Under the pieces are notes generated by a model. It made no database searches. It worked only from the letters and a program-made list of their open reading frames with translations, and was not told where the DNA came from. A DNA stretch of 9,726 bases from contig CAVEJT010000035.1 of assembly GCA_963616135.1 (NCBI GenBank), positions 1 to 9,726 of the forward strand, given 5' to 3'. The stretch comes from UMGS1613 sp963616135 (GTDB taxonomy: Bacteria > Bacillota_I > Bacilli_A > RF39 > UBA660). Position 1 is the stretch's first letter, and every line of letters begins with the position of its first letter. Both the position numbers and the translations under genes were made by a program. Shown here piece by piece: positions 1 to 7,395 of this stretch.

Positions 1-548
1 GGTAAAAATAATATCAAACTAAAAATCCATAATGGCATATGTAAGTTAACTATTAAAATAGATATTATTAACAAATACAAAGAGTATTCTTTCTTACCAT
101 CAACATATAATTTTTCTAAAAAATATATTTCTAATAAAAACAATATATATGTTATACTTTGAACCCTTGAACCAAATGCATAAGATGAAACAATTATAAT
201 AAAAATACTCACTATAAACGATATTAAATAGTTGTTTATACGTTTATTATTTATAAAAAATACTACACAACCAAAAATACTATAAATAATTAAATCAAAT
301 ATAAAAACACCATTAAAATTAAATAAACTATATATGCAATATATCACTAAATCATATAACCAATGGTGATAAATATAAGTAAGTCCTGATATAAAACTAA
401 AATGATCAATAAAATCAATACCATATTTTAAAATACTTTCTCCTGTTTTAATATCAAAAAATAAATCATTTTGAAAAAATTTTGGAATTACAACTAATGT
501 TGTTATTAATATCAATAACACATATATTATCTTTTTTTCTTTAATCAA
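1..548 (-). CDS. Partial polytopic membrane protein, GT-C glycosyltransferase-like (C-terminus beyond window)
   Basis: Open frame from a TTG at 548-546 to the window edge: 182 codons and no stop. A clear Shine-Dalgarno (GGAGG, 559-555) sits 6 nt before the TTG, and no ATG lies nearby, so TTG is the likely start. The protein is very hydrophobic, with a membrane segment near residues 7-22 and several more from about 65 onward. Residues 30-70 carry FFDIKTGESILKYG, then DHFSF, then HHWLYD. Residues near 128 carry SRVQ, and NLHMPLW lies near 168-174. This spacing (D..hl..G..il..g, D.FS, .eWL, R.q, N.H) recalls large bacterial GT-C/PMT-like membrane glycosyltransferases of mostly unknown substrate. 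That link is from memory of the pattern, not a search. It follows the pilin gene by 38 nt, so a role in modifying the pilus or envelope is possible but unproven. Confidence 0.72.
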   Translation of the reverse strand, partial: MIKEKKIIYVLLILITTLVVIPKFFQNDLFFDIKTGESILKYGIDFIDHFSFISGLTYIYHHWLYDLVIYCIYSLFNFNGVFIFDLIIYSIFGCVVFFINNKRINNYLISFIVSIFIIIVSSYAFGSRVQSITYILFLLEIYFLEKLYVDGKKEYSLYLLIISILIVNLHMPLWIFSLILFL

Positions 549-562
549 AATGCACCTCCATA

Positions 563-588
563 CAAAAAAAGATTGAATTTTCAATCTT
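563..588 (-). terminator. Small intrinsic terminator or attenuator after the pilin gene
   Basis: Read on the minus strand, AAGATTGA and TCAATCTT (588-569) form an 8-bp stem with a 4-nt loop, followed at once by a run of seven T (570-564, overlapping the stem base). The stem includes the pilin stop codon (589-587). It is A/T-rich, so termination may be partial, letting some transcripts continue into the TTG-started membrane gene 15 nt further on. Confidence 0.6.
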
Positions 589-778
589 ATTCTTTACAAT
601 CATATTTTTTAGTTGTATTATTCCAAGTACAGTTACTATTTCCATTTACAGAATTATTAGTTTTGTCAGAAGTGTTTTTCATTAAATTACTTACTATCAA
701 CGTTCCTACACCAAGTACGATTGCTATTAAAACTATTGTTATTACTGTCATATTTGCCTCTCCTGCTGCTTCTTTCAT
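587..778 (-). CDS. Flp-like type IV prepilin (63 aa)
   Basis: A 63-aa protein whose hydrophilic start MKEAAG is followed by EANMTVITIV and a hydrophobic helix to about residue 29. This is the layout of a short type IVb/Flp prepilin: short leader, Gly as the likely cleavage residue (G6), then an N-terminal helix for both membrane storage and fibre assembly. The canonical Glu-Tyr pair of Flp pilins is not present, so the class assignment leans on size, helix position and context. The tail (31-63) is Asn/Thr/Ser-rich, has two Cys (C50, C61) that could form a disulfide, and contains five N-X-S/T motifs. A Shine-Dalgarno (AAGGTGAG) precedes the ATG. It is the last small gene of the Tad-like cluster and has its own strong promoter, as expected for an abundant structural subunit. 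Confidence 0.75.
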   Translation of the reverse strand: MKEAAGEANMTVITIVLIAIVLGVGTLIVSNLMKNTSDKTNNSVNGNSNCTWNNTTKKYDCKE

Positions 779-813
779 TAATTCTCACCTTCTTCCACAT
801 CTATTCTAAAATC

Positions 814-843
814 ATTATACTAAATATAAATCTTTGAAGTCAA
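814..843 (-). promoter_or_regulatory. Sigma-A promoter of the pilin gene
   Basis: On the minus strand TTGACT (843-838), an 18-bp spacer and TATAAT (819-814). Predicted start near 807 gives a leader of about 29 nt with the Shine-Dalgarno inside it. This is one of the best promoter matches in the window and would uncouple pilin level from the assembly genes upstream. Confidence 0.8.
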
Positions 844-875
844 TACTTCTTTATTATTTTTTACAATACTTTACA

Positions 876-1667
876 TTATATACCCATCATTACGGACATA
901 GACATAAATAATACTAACATTACTCCTCCACCAGTTACAAATAACATTACCATAGTTCTCTTTTCCATTGATTCCAGTCTTTCTTTATATTTCTCTTCAC
1001 GAGCTTTATTTTGTAAAACTGAAACAGTTCTTGAGAACATCATTACTTGTTCATGTTTCTCTTCTTGGCTACCTAAACTTAAACGATATAAAAGTCTCAT
1101 CATTCTCATTGAATCTCTAACAGGATATTCATTAGCAAAATCTATATAAGGTTGTATTGTTGAATCACCTTCATCAATTCTAGCTACTAATTTTTTTAAG
1201 CCTGGTCTAAATACCTCTGGAGCTGTATCTATACTCCTACTAAGCGCTACAGGAACTGTATAATGTTGTACAAGTATTTCCAAACTCTTTAAATAATATG
1301 GTAACATTTGATCAATCATGTGTAATCTTGCTTTATAATAACTTTTTAGACTTGTATATCCACTTTTAAAAGTAACAAATCCTGCTATAAAAGCAAAAAG
1401 TACAAACATATAATTAACTTTACCTATAAAAAGCAACATAAAGAATATTAATACTGTTACCAAAATACCATTTCTTATTCTTTGAAAGAATAATTGTTCT
1501 ACATCTATATCTTGATCTTTATATTTTACTCTAAGTAAAAATTCATAATCATTTTCCATTAATTTTTTTACAAATGGATTAATATCGTCTATTAATTTTT
1601 TAGGATTAATTATATTGTTATATAAAACAATAACTATCGCTATTATCGCTACTATTAAAAATTCCAT
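876..1667 (-). CDS. tadC: TadC-like inner-membrane platform protein
   Basis: A 263-aa protein with membrane segments at about 2-17, 67-84, 86-103 and 238-260, and a helical cytoplasmic stretch (about 105-235) between the middle and last pairs. This matches the GspF/TadC fold, a type II secretion F-domain protein that works with TadB as the membrane platform on which the TadA ATPase acts. The order ATPase, then TadB, then TadC is the standard Tad order and supports the name more than sequence identity does. Its ATG overlaps the stop of the TadB-like gene by 1 nt (TAATG), implying translational coupling. The C-terminus ends right after the last membrane helix. A 97-nt gap with a new promoter separates it from the pilin gene. 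Confidence 0.8.
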   Translation of the reverse strand: MEFLIVAIIAIVIVLYNNIINPKKLIDDINPFVKKLMENDYEFLLRVKYKDQDIDVEQLFFQRIRNGILVTVLIFFMLLFIGKVNYMFVLFAFIAGFVTFKSGYTSLKSYYKARLHMIDQMLPYYLKSLEILVQHYTVPVALSRSIDTAPEVFRPGLKKLVARIDEGDSTIQPYIDFANEYPVRDSMRMMRLLYRLSLGSQEEKHEQVMMFSRTVSVLQNKAREEKYKERLESMEKRTMVMLFVTGGGVMLVLFMSMSVMMGI

Positions 1668-2563
1668 TATTCAGCACCTACATTCTCATTATAATATTTT
1701 GTTCCTGCAAGCAAGAAATAAGTATTTATTATTACTATTATGTGTAATAATACTTTAACATACCATAGTTTTAACATAACATGATAAGTATCTCCTAACA
1801 TTATTTGTACAAGTCCTATCATCAAGTATAAAACTAAACCAAAAACTAAGAATTTTTTATAGAAAGCTGCTCTATCGATTCTATCTCTATATACATTTTC
1901 AACTAGCATATCGACGTCTTGTGACATATTTTCTAATGATTCACTAGCATCTTTAGAACCTTCATTTGTAATTTGTAAAAATAATTGGTGCATATTTCTT
2001 ACAATGTTATAATCATATTTTTCATTTAAATATTCTAATGATTGATTTATTGTACCATTTTCATATGCCATATCAATCATTACTTTTACATCAGATTTTA
2101 CTGGATCTTCCAATACTCCTGATGAATATACACCTTCCAAAGATTTAACAAAACTTTGAGTTGTTGCAAATTCCATTATTACATTTGTTGTATAAACTTG
2201 AATTTGTTCAAATATAAATTCACTATATAATCTTTTACATCTTAAATATCTTAGATAAGGTACTACTGTAACAGCCAACACACCATATATAATTGACACT
2301 ATTAAATCATAAAAATATAAGTATGTTACTATTCCTCCTCCAGCTGCAAATATAACTACTTGCCCCAAATATTGTTGAAGAGTATAATCTTGTTTTAACT
2401 CTTTTATTTTTTTACTTATCTCTTTATATGTATAGGGCGCTACTTTACTATAGGCTTTCTTAGCTTGTAAACTTACAAATTCATAAGTTTGCTCACCAAT
2501 TTTACTTCTATACAAAATTATAAATATTATAATTACGGATGCTATTATAAATGTTAAAAGCAT
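1667..2563 (-). CDS. tadB: TadB-like inner-membrane platform protein
   Basis: A 298-aa protein with an N-terminal membrane segment (2-18), a helical hairpin of two segments (about 66-104), a soluble T2SF-type helical domain (about 116-230) and two closing membrane segments (238-256 and 268-286). In Tad systems TadB and TadC form the platform for pilus assembly. The start has an excellent Shine-Dalgarno (AGGAGG) that overlaps the TAG stop of the ATPase gene, and the stop overlaps the TadC-like start by 1 nt, so the three genes read as one tightly coupled unit. Compared with better-known TadB proteins, I can assign it only by topology, length and gene order. Confidence 0.8.
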   Translation of the reverse strand: MLLTFIIASVIIIFIILYRSKIGEQTYEFVSLQAKKAYSKVAPYTYKEISKKIKELKQDYTLQQYLGQVVIFAAGGGIVTYLYFYDLIVSIIYGVLAVTVVPYLRYLRCKRLYSEFIFEQIQVYTTNVIMEFATTQSFVKSLEGVYSSGVLEDPVKSDVKVMIDMAYENGTINQSLEYLNEKYDYNIVRNMHQLFLQITNEGSKDASESLENMSQDVDMLVENVYRDRIDRAAFYKKFLVFGLVLYLMIGLVQIMLGDTYHVMLKLWYVKVLLHIIVIINTYFLLAGTKYYNENVGAE

Positions 2564-2576
2564 ATTAGATTACCTC

Positions 2577-3752
2577 CTAACCAAATATTATTTCACTAGA
2601 ACTTGGAGTAGTTTTATTACTATTTTCATTATTAGAATTAGAAGCAGTATCATCAAATTCTATATCATTTCCCAAATTAGTTTCAAATGTTTCATTATAT
2701 TCATCTTTTATAAAACCTTCTGGTAAATATACACCTTGTGCTTCTAAATATTCAACTAAATATTTACTAGGATTTTTTCTATATATTTTACCATCTGGTG
2801 TCTTTCTAAATATTGTATTATATTTAGCTTCATTATCTTCTGTTACATAAAATTCTGTAACTTCAGCTATTTCACGAACAAATCTTTTTGTTGCTTTATC
2901 TTGATATCCTCTAATATATACACCTAATTGAATATATCTATATATTGACTTTAAAAATTGGTCAATATTTTGATTAGTTTCAAGCAAACTATACATACGA
3001 TTAGGTATAGAAGATGCTTTATCGGCATGTATAGTGGATAATATGTAATGCCCTGATGAAATTGAGTTTCTAACAGCCATTACAGCTTCTGCACTACGTA
3101 CCTCTGATAATAATATCCATTTAGGATTTTGTCTCATACAAGTAACAAGCACATCAGAATAACTTGCAATATTATTTGTTTTCATTGCAACTATATCTCT
3201 ATTTGGATAAATCTTATCAAGGTGAAGCTCTAATGTATCTTCTATTGTAATTAATTTTTCGTTTTCATATGTATTAGAAGCTAAGTATTTTACAAACTCA
3301 GTTTTACCACTACCTGTTTCTCCACAAACTATAATATTACAATGTCCATGTACACATGTTATTAATAATTCATGTATATCAGCAGTTACATATTTATCAG
3401 CAATTATTTTACTTTTTTCTAGTCTAATTTTCGCAGGTGTTTTACGAATAACACAAGCAATACCATTTCTAGCAACTGAATCATGTACGAAATTCATACG
3501 TAACTCAGCACTTTCACTATCCAAAAAAGGATGTGCTGCATTAAAACTCTTACCCATTACATTAGAACATTGAAAAGCAAGCTTTTCCATAAATGCATTA
3601 TTTATTTCAGGATTTTCTACTCTATATATACCCCTTGATAAAGTTTTTAACCACACTTGCCCATTATTACTATATGATATATCTGTAATATCATCATTGT
3701 CCAAATACTCTTGTATTGGACCAAAGTCCATTTCCTCAAATAAATTGTCCAT
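2577..3752 (-). CDS. tadA: TadA/CpaF-family secretion ATPase
   Basis: A 391-aa type II/IV secretion hexameric ATPase that powers pilus assembly at the cytoplasmic face. Visible motifs are Walker A GETGSGKT (144-151), Asp box ITIEDTLEL (168-176, with E171 and D172), Walker B region WILLSEVR (212-219) and His box GHYILSTIHAD (234-244). Residues 1-135 fit the N-terminal domain that precedes the RecA-like core. In CpaF the Walker B segment usually reads VGEVRG.EA; here Ser replaces that Gly (S216), while E217 and R219 are kept. Beyond residue 340 there is an acidic, Asn/Ser-rich tail of about 50 residues that looks disordered. The N-terminus lacks the long extension of many CpaF proteins. It sits 7 nt after the CpaB-like gene, with AGGTG as its Shine-Dalgarno. 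Confidence 0.93.
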   Translation of the reverse strand: MDNLFEEMDFGPIQEYLDNDDITDISYSNNGQVWLKTLSRGIYRVENPEINNAFMEKLAFQCSNVMGKSFNAAHPFLDSESAELRMNFVHDSVARNGIACVIRKTPAKIRLEKSKIIADKYVTADIHELLITCVHGHCNIIVCGETGSGKTEFVKYLASNTYENEKLITIEDTLELHLDKIYPNRDIVAMKTNNIASYSDVLVTCMRQNPKWILLSEVRSAEAVMAVRNSISSGHYILSTIHADKASSIPNRMYSLLETNQNIDQFLKSIYRYIQLGVYIRGYQDKATKRFVREIAEVTEFYVTEDNEAKYNTIFRKTPDGKIYRKNPSKYLVEYLEAQGVYLPEGFIKDEYNETFETNLGNDIEFDDTASNSNNENSNKTTPSSSEIIFG

Positions 3753-3759
3753 AAGACAC

Positions 3760-4608
3760 CTATTCTACTGTTTTATTTTCCTCTGTTGTTTTATTTGTAG
3801 TATTTGAATCATTATTTTCATCTTTTACATCTTCTGTTATTAAAGCATCCTCTTCAATTGATATTGTTTGTGCATCTATATAATCTCTTAATGTTGCACT
3901 CCTTACATTTACTTTATCAATATCAGGAACAGTCATACCTCTTGGTACAATTACTAAACTTATATTTAAATACTGTGCTTTCTTAAGTAATATATATAAA
4001 TCTTTACTTAACCCAAATCCTATTTTAGCTGGAGTTGCATTACCTTCTGATGTGAAAACATTATTACCACTACCATCATGTACAACTAAAACTTTTATAT
4101 TTTCTAATAATTTACCAAACATTAAAGTTCCATTTTCATCATTTGCTTTCATATAGATATCTATATATGAATCAGGTAATACAGAGTTACCTAAAGTTGA
4201 TTCTGTATCAACACTCATATAATACCCTAATTCTTCCTTATCATGATCTAACATTTCAATCCAGTTACCTGGTATGTTTTTTGCATCATCAACCATGCTA
4301 CCATAGAATGGTGAACCTTTAGGTATAGTAACATTTGCTTTTGTATATTTTCCTTCAACTCCACCACGTAGAACTGTTTCATCTATCATACTTGCAGCAA
4401 CATTCCTATATTCAATATCACTAGATGTTATCTCAGTCAAAGGTTCTATATCCTTTGTAGCAACCGGAACTTTTACAGGATTAGTTTCCTTCTTTATTGT
4501 ATAACTATATCCATAATATAAAACTCCTAAAGCAACTATAACTAAAATAATAGTTACAACATTTTTGTTTTTTAAAAATTTTTTCAACCCTATCATAAAA
4601 TTATTCAT
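3760..4608 (-). CDS. cpaB: CpaB/RcpC-like SAF-domain pilus assembly protein
   Basis: A 282-aa protein with a basic N-terminus, one membrane anchor (about 18-34) and an outer SAF-like domain at about 46-105 (VPVATKDIEPLTEITSSDIE, later IPKGSPFYGSM). That domain is followed by a second region (125-225) typical of CpaB/RcpC and a low-complexity acidic tail from 250 rich in Asn, Glu and Thr. In diderms RcpC/CpaB works with the secretin. Here no secretin gene is in view, and such proteins in monoderm Tad systems presumably act at the wall side of the membrane. The Shine-Dalgarno AGAGGAG directly follows the TGA of the preceding gene. Confidence 0.85.
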   Translation of the reverse strand: MNNFMIGLKKFLKNKNVVTIILVIVALGVLYYGYSYTIKKETNPVKVPVATKDIEPLTEITSSDIEYRNVAASMIDETVLRGGVEGKYTKANVTIPKGSPFYGSMVDDAKNIPGNWIEMLDHDKEELGYYMSVDTESTLGNSVLPDSYIDIYMKANDENGTLMFGKLLENIKVLVVHDGSGNNVFTSEGNATPAKIGFGLSKDLYILLKKAQYLNISLVIVPRGMTVPDIDKVNVRSATLRDYIDAQTISIEEDALITEDVKDENNDSNTTNKTTEENKTVE

Positions 4609-4622
4609 TTTTTATTCTCCTC

Positions 4623-5024
4623 TCAAAATTTAGTTTCCAATATAGCATCTATATTATTTGAAACATTAAAACTAATAATTTCTCCCTCAACATTTATCTC
4701 AGGACTAGTATACACTTTTAAACTCACTTTTGGTGGCTCCTCATTTATATCGTAAATTTCTATTCTATAACTTTCACTTAATGAGGCATTTTCAGCAAAT
4801 CTTCTAACAAAATTCTCAATAAATTTCTCTTCATTTATTTTTATTTTTCCATCCGTTCTATAAACTGCCAAATCTATTGAATCCATCATAGATGCCTCAA
4901 CTGTTTCTTTAAGCAAATTATAATTCTGTTGATCTGTATTAGTAACATTAGATAAAAACCACACTACCATTATAGCTATGATTCCCATAGTTAAAATAGC
5001 ATACCCCCATACCGATTCTTTCAA
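4623..5024 (-). CDS. TadE-like bitopic protein (minor pilin candidate)
   Basis: A 133-aa product if read from TTG at 5024-5022, which has the Shine-Dalgarno AGAGGTGA 6 nt upstream. A GTG at 5033 in the same frame lies within that Shine-Dalgarno and is a poor start. One membrane helix follows a few hydrophilic residues (KESVWGYAILTMGIIAIMVV), and the remaining roughly 105 residues form a soluble alpha-then-beta domain outside the membrane. This is the plan of TadE/TadF pseudopilins, which occupy similar places in Tad loci, though I see no decisive motif. It ends with TGA, 14 nt before the CpaB-like start. A possible promoter lies in the 90-nt gap upstream. Confidence 0.75.
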   Translation of the reverse strand: MKESVWGYAILTMGIIAIMVVWFLSNVTNTDQQNYNLLKETVEASMMDSIDLAVYRTDGKIKINEEKFIENFVRRFAENASLSESYRIEIYDINEEPPKVSLKVYTSPEINVEGEIISFNVSNNIDAILETKF

Positions 5025-5079
5025 ATGTATCACCTCTTTTACACAATAACAAAATATATAGTTATCCTACACTAATATT

Positions 5080-5108
5080 AGTTTATCACAAATTACATTT
5101 TTTAACAA
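5080..5108 (-). promoter_or_regulatory. Possible internal promoter of the Tad-like operon
   Basis: Minus strand TTGTTA (5108-5103), 17-bp spacer, then an extended -10, TGA-TAAACT (5088-5080). A perfect 12-bp palindrome ACTAATATTAGT (5071-5082) overlaps the -10 and the predicted start, and could be an operator. AT-rich sequence makes both matches only moderately convincing. Confidence 0.4.
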
Positions 5109-5116
5109 TAACTAAT

Positions 5117-5782
5117 TTATATTTTAAATCTATTTTTTTTATTTTGATATAGTATTATAATTGCACAAATAATGATTATAATTATTAAAATAACATAATA
5201 ATATTTAGAATAATAATTTATTATTTTGTCTATTAAATCATCTTTTACAGTAATTTCACTGTCATCTCCATCATTTTTAGATTCTAATGATTGTTTATAT
5301 TTCTTAACCTGTTCCGTAAAAGTATTATAACTAATCTCCTGTTTTAACCATTTATTACACAATTGAAACTCTTCTATTCCTTTACATATTTCATTTTCAT
5401 AATATTGATTATAACTTGGTAGTTTTATGTACTTTGTTAATAATTTTTTATTGTCACATCCCTCTCCTACAGCATACATAGAAAAAGATACACTTGACAA
5501 ATTTTTTAAACCATAAATTGTCAATTCACCATTTGTGGTATTTTCATAATTATATCTTTCATTACTATCATTATTTATTATATACATATTTGGAGTTAAA
5601 TTATTTATAGTTAAATTAAATATAGCTTCACCGTTTTCTATATAATAATCATAAGAAAAATTTACATTAGATGATATACCACGTAGTTCTGATAAATATG
5701 AATTATTGCATTTTGCACTTACAACATGAATATTAAGAATAAATAATAAAATTATTAAAATTATAAACTTAACTTTTTTCAT
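5117..5782 (-). CDS. Secreted, C-terminally membrane-anchored Cys-containing protein, unknown function
   Basis: A 221-aa protein with a signal peptide (1-23, cut expected after VSA), an outer domain and a C-terminal membrane helix (about 195-212) followed by a short basic tail. There is no LPXTG sorting motif. Four Cys sit in the outer part (C25, C109, C133, C142). The stretch LPSYNQYYENEICKGIEEFQ, followed closely by LCNKW (to residue 145), looks like a conserved core. I recall similar LPxYNxYY-C-GI-LC-KW proteins in uncultured gut Bacillota but cannot name a function. A charged, coiled stretch (about 150-185) links the core to the membrane. The ATG lies 1 nt after the stop of the upstream gene, so the two are translationally coupled and likely part of the same outer apparatus. 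Confidence 0.7.
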   Translation of the reverse strand: MKKVKFIILIILLFILNIHVVSAKCNNSYLSELRGISSNVNFSYDYYIENGEAIFNLTINNLTPNMYIINNDSNERYNYENTTNGELTIYGLKNLSSVSFSMYAVGEGCDNKKLLTKYIKLPSYNQYYENEICKGIEEFQLCNKWLKQEISYNTFTEQVKKYKQSLESKNDGDDSEITVKDDLIDKIINYYSKYYYVILIIIIIICAIIILYQNKKNRFKI

Positions 5783-5783
5783 T

Positions 5784-7334
5784 CTATTCTCCTCTTATCT
5801 TATATACATATCTATTATTTCTAAATTCAAATACTATATTAATTTTTTCTGCAAGTGCGATTTCATTTTTTATACCTATATAATTTATATTTTTATTTGA
5901 AACTTTTAAACTTTTAATATCTTCAAATAAATTATTTTGTTTATATATTTGATTGTTAATATAATACTCTATATAACCATACTGTGCTAATAAATCATAG
6001 AAAGTACTATAATCACTATTTTGACTGTTATATTCTATATTTAATTTCAAAATATTTTTGTCAAAATTAGTATCAAGTGTTGGTTTTAAGTATTCATAAG
6101 ATTCAAAACAATTATTATTTTTAGTGCAATAGTTATAATTAATTTTATATTTATTTTGTATATCGATTGATGATATCTTGAAATTAACATTTTTTAACAT
6201 TTTCTCTTTAAATTCAAGTTTATCACCCAATTTATATTCATATTCTAATTTGTTTTTAATATCTTTTTGAACTTTCAAATCTATCAATTTATTATCATTT
6301 ATAGAAACATAATTTAATATCATTTTACTATTTAAATATATATCAGGAATTTCATATACCACTATATAGTTTTTTAATTCAGTATTCAATTTGTTTTGTC
6401 TATAGCACACTCCAGCATCTGTTAACTTTGAACAATACTTTAACGTATTTGTTATTTTATAATTTTCTATATCTAAAATCAGATCTTTCAAATATAAAGT
6501 TTTATCCTCCTGCCAAGATGCTATATCTATATCTACAACAACTAAGTTTTTCTTGTCTAAATTAACCAAATATGATTCATTTACAATAAAATCAATTCCA
6601 TTACTACTAATTAATGTACCTTCTTTAATATTGTTGTTAGTTACATAAATAAAATAATATATTCCTACACCTATAAGCATTATAAAAGATAGTATTCCTA
6701 AATTTATTTTAAATTTATTTTCAATATATTTATATCTTAAATTTCTTAAACTTCTTCTTAAATTTCTTCTTTTTTCATTTACATCAAAACTAATATTTAC
6801 TTCTATTTCCTCTTTATCTGAATCGCTTATACTAAGTTTATTTAAATCAGATGAAAAATCAAATTTTTTAAAATTTAATCCTATACCACGTGTGAAAAAG
6901 AATAAAAAAGTGATTGACTCAGCCATCATAGTTAAAACCAATAGATCATGAGTCAACTTAACTACTTTAATATTTAAAATAACACTTTCCATACTTTCCA
7001 AAACACTTTTACTATAAACAAACAAAACAAATATAACTATAAAAAGAAATGTATTTATTATATAGAATCTATAAGGTTTATTTTTTCTAAACATTACTGC
7101 TAATATTACTAATGACAAAGCTACTACTACAATCGGTATAATAAATAAAACAGGAGAAAATAAATTTGATACTAATTCTTGTCCAACTACACTTACTGTA
7201 GAATTCAAATATTTAGAAAAAAAGCTTAATAAAAGATTTGTTTGATATATTAAATATCCAATAGATACTGAAATCAAAACATGAATTATTTTAAAATATC
7301 TTATAAAAAATGCATATGGTTTTCTTAATATCAT
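5784..7334 (-). CDS. Large membrane protein with extracytoplasmic beta-rich domain, unknown function
   Basis: Read from ATG at 7334-7332, where AGGAAGG stands 5 nt upstream, giving 516 aa. The frame extends to a TTG at 7403 without a Shine-Dalgarno, so that start is rejected. Membrane segments lie at about 17-36, 61-82, 91-108, 128-148 and 210-231. An acidic then very basic cytoplasmic loop (about 165-208, with RRNLRRSLRNLRYK) precedes the last one. Residues 232-516 should lie outside the cell and contain four Cys (301, 310, 403, 409). The part from 238 to 350 alternates strands and ends with VVYEIPDIYLNSKMIL, recalling DUF4352-type beta-sandwich domains; this is a weak, unsearched resemblance. 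As first gene of the Tad-like operon it may be a system-specific envelope component. Confidence 0.7.
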   Translation of the reverse strand: MILRKPYAFFIRYFKIIHVLISVSIGYLIYQTNLLLSFFSKYLNSTVSVVGQELVSNLFSPVLFIIPIVVVALSLVILAVMFRKNKPYRFYIINTFLFIVIFVLFVYSKSVLESMESVILNIKVVKLTHDLLVLTMMAESITFLFFFTRGIGLNFKKFDFSSDLNKLSISDSDKEEIEVNISFDVNEKRRNLRRSLRNLRYKYIENKFKINLGILSFIMLIGVGIYYFIYVTNNNIKEGTLISSNGIDFIVNESYLVNLDKKNLVVVDIDIASWQEDKTLYLKDLILDIENYKITNTLKYCSKLTDAGVCYRQNKLNTELKNYIVVYEIPDIYLNSKMILNYVSINDNKLIDLKVQKDIKNKLEYEYKLGDKLEFKEKMLKNVNFKISSIDIQNKYKINYNYCTKNNNCFESYEYLKPTLDTNFDKNILKLNIEYNSQNSDYSTFYDLLAQYGYIEYYINNQIYKQNNLFEDIKSLKVSNKNINYIGIKNEIALAEKINIVFEFRNNRYVYKIRGE

Positions 7335-7358
7335 AAATACCTTCCTATTCTTTAAATA

Positions 7359-7387
7359 ATTATATAATAATTTAAAAAAAATTAAAA
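7359..7387 (-). promoter_or_regulatory. Candidate promoter of the Tad-like operon
   Basis: Minus strand TATAAT (7364-7359) with a weak TTTTAA (7387-7382) 17 bp upstream. The predicted start near 7352 leaves a leader of about 18 nt holding the AGGAAGG Shine-Dalgarno. The -10 is perfect but the -35 is poor, suggesting either low activity or a need for an activator. Confidence 0.42.
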
Positions 7388-7395
7388 GACCTTTT

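Noticed and set aside
573..809. Plus-strand 78-aa open frame
   Set aside because: It is the antisense of the pilin gene and its leader, has no good Shine-Dalgarno, and its hydrophobic content follows from the opposite strand.
3804..3986. Plus-strand open frame of 60 codons
   Set aside because: It lies entirely inside the CpaB-like gene on the other strand; low-complexity Leu/His content is typical of an antisense shadow.
4615..4630. UGA recoded as Trp, as in mycoplasmas
   Set aside because: The TadE-like gene ends naturally at TGA directly before the next Shine-Dalgarno, and Trp codons in conserved positions are TGG.
5117..5200. Sortase anchor at the C-terminus of the same protein
   Set aside because: A hydrophobic helix and basic tail are present, but there is no LPXTG-like motif before them.
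5708..5782. Lipoprotein signal in the secreted anchored protein
   Set aside because: Cys25 follows Lys24 in VSAKC, not a lipobox; a signal peptidase I site after VSA fits better.
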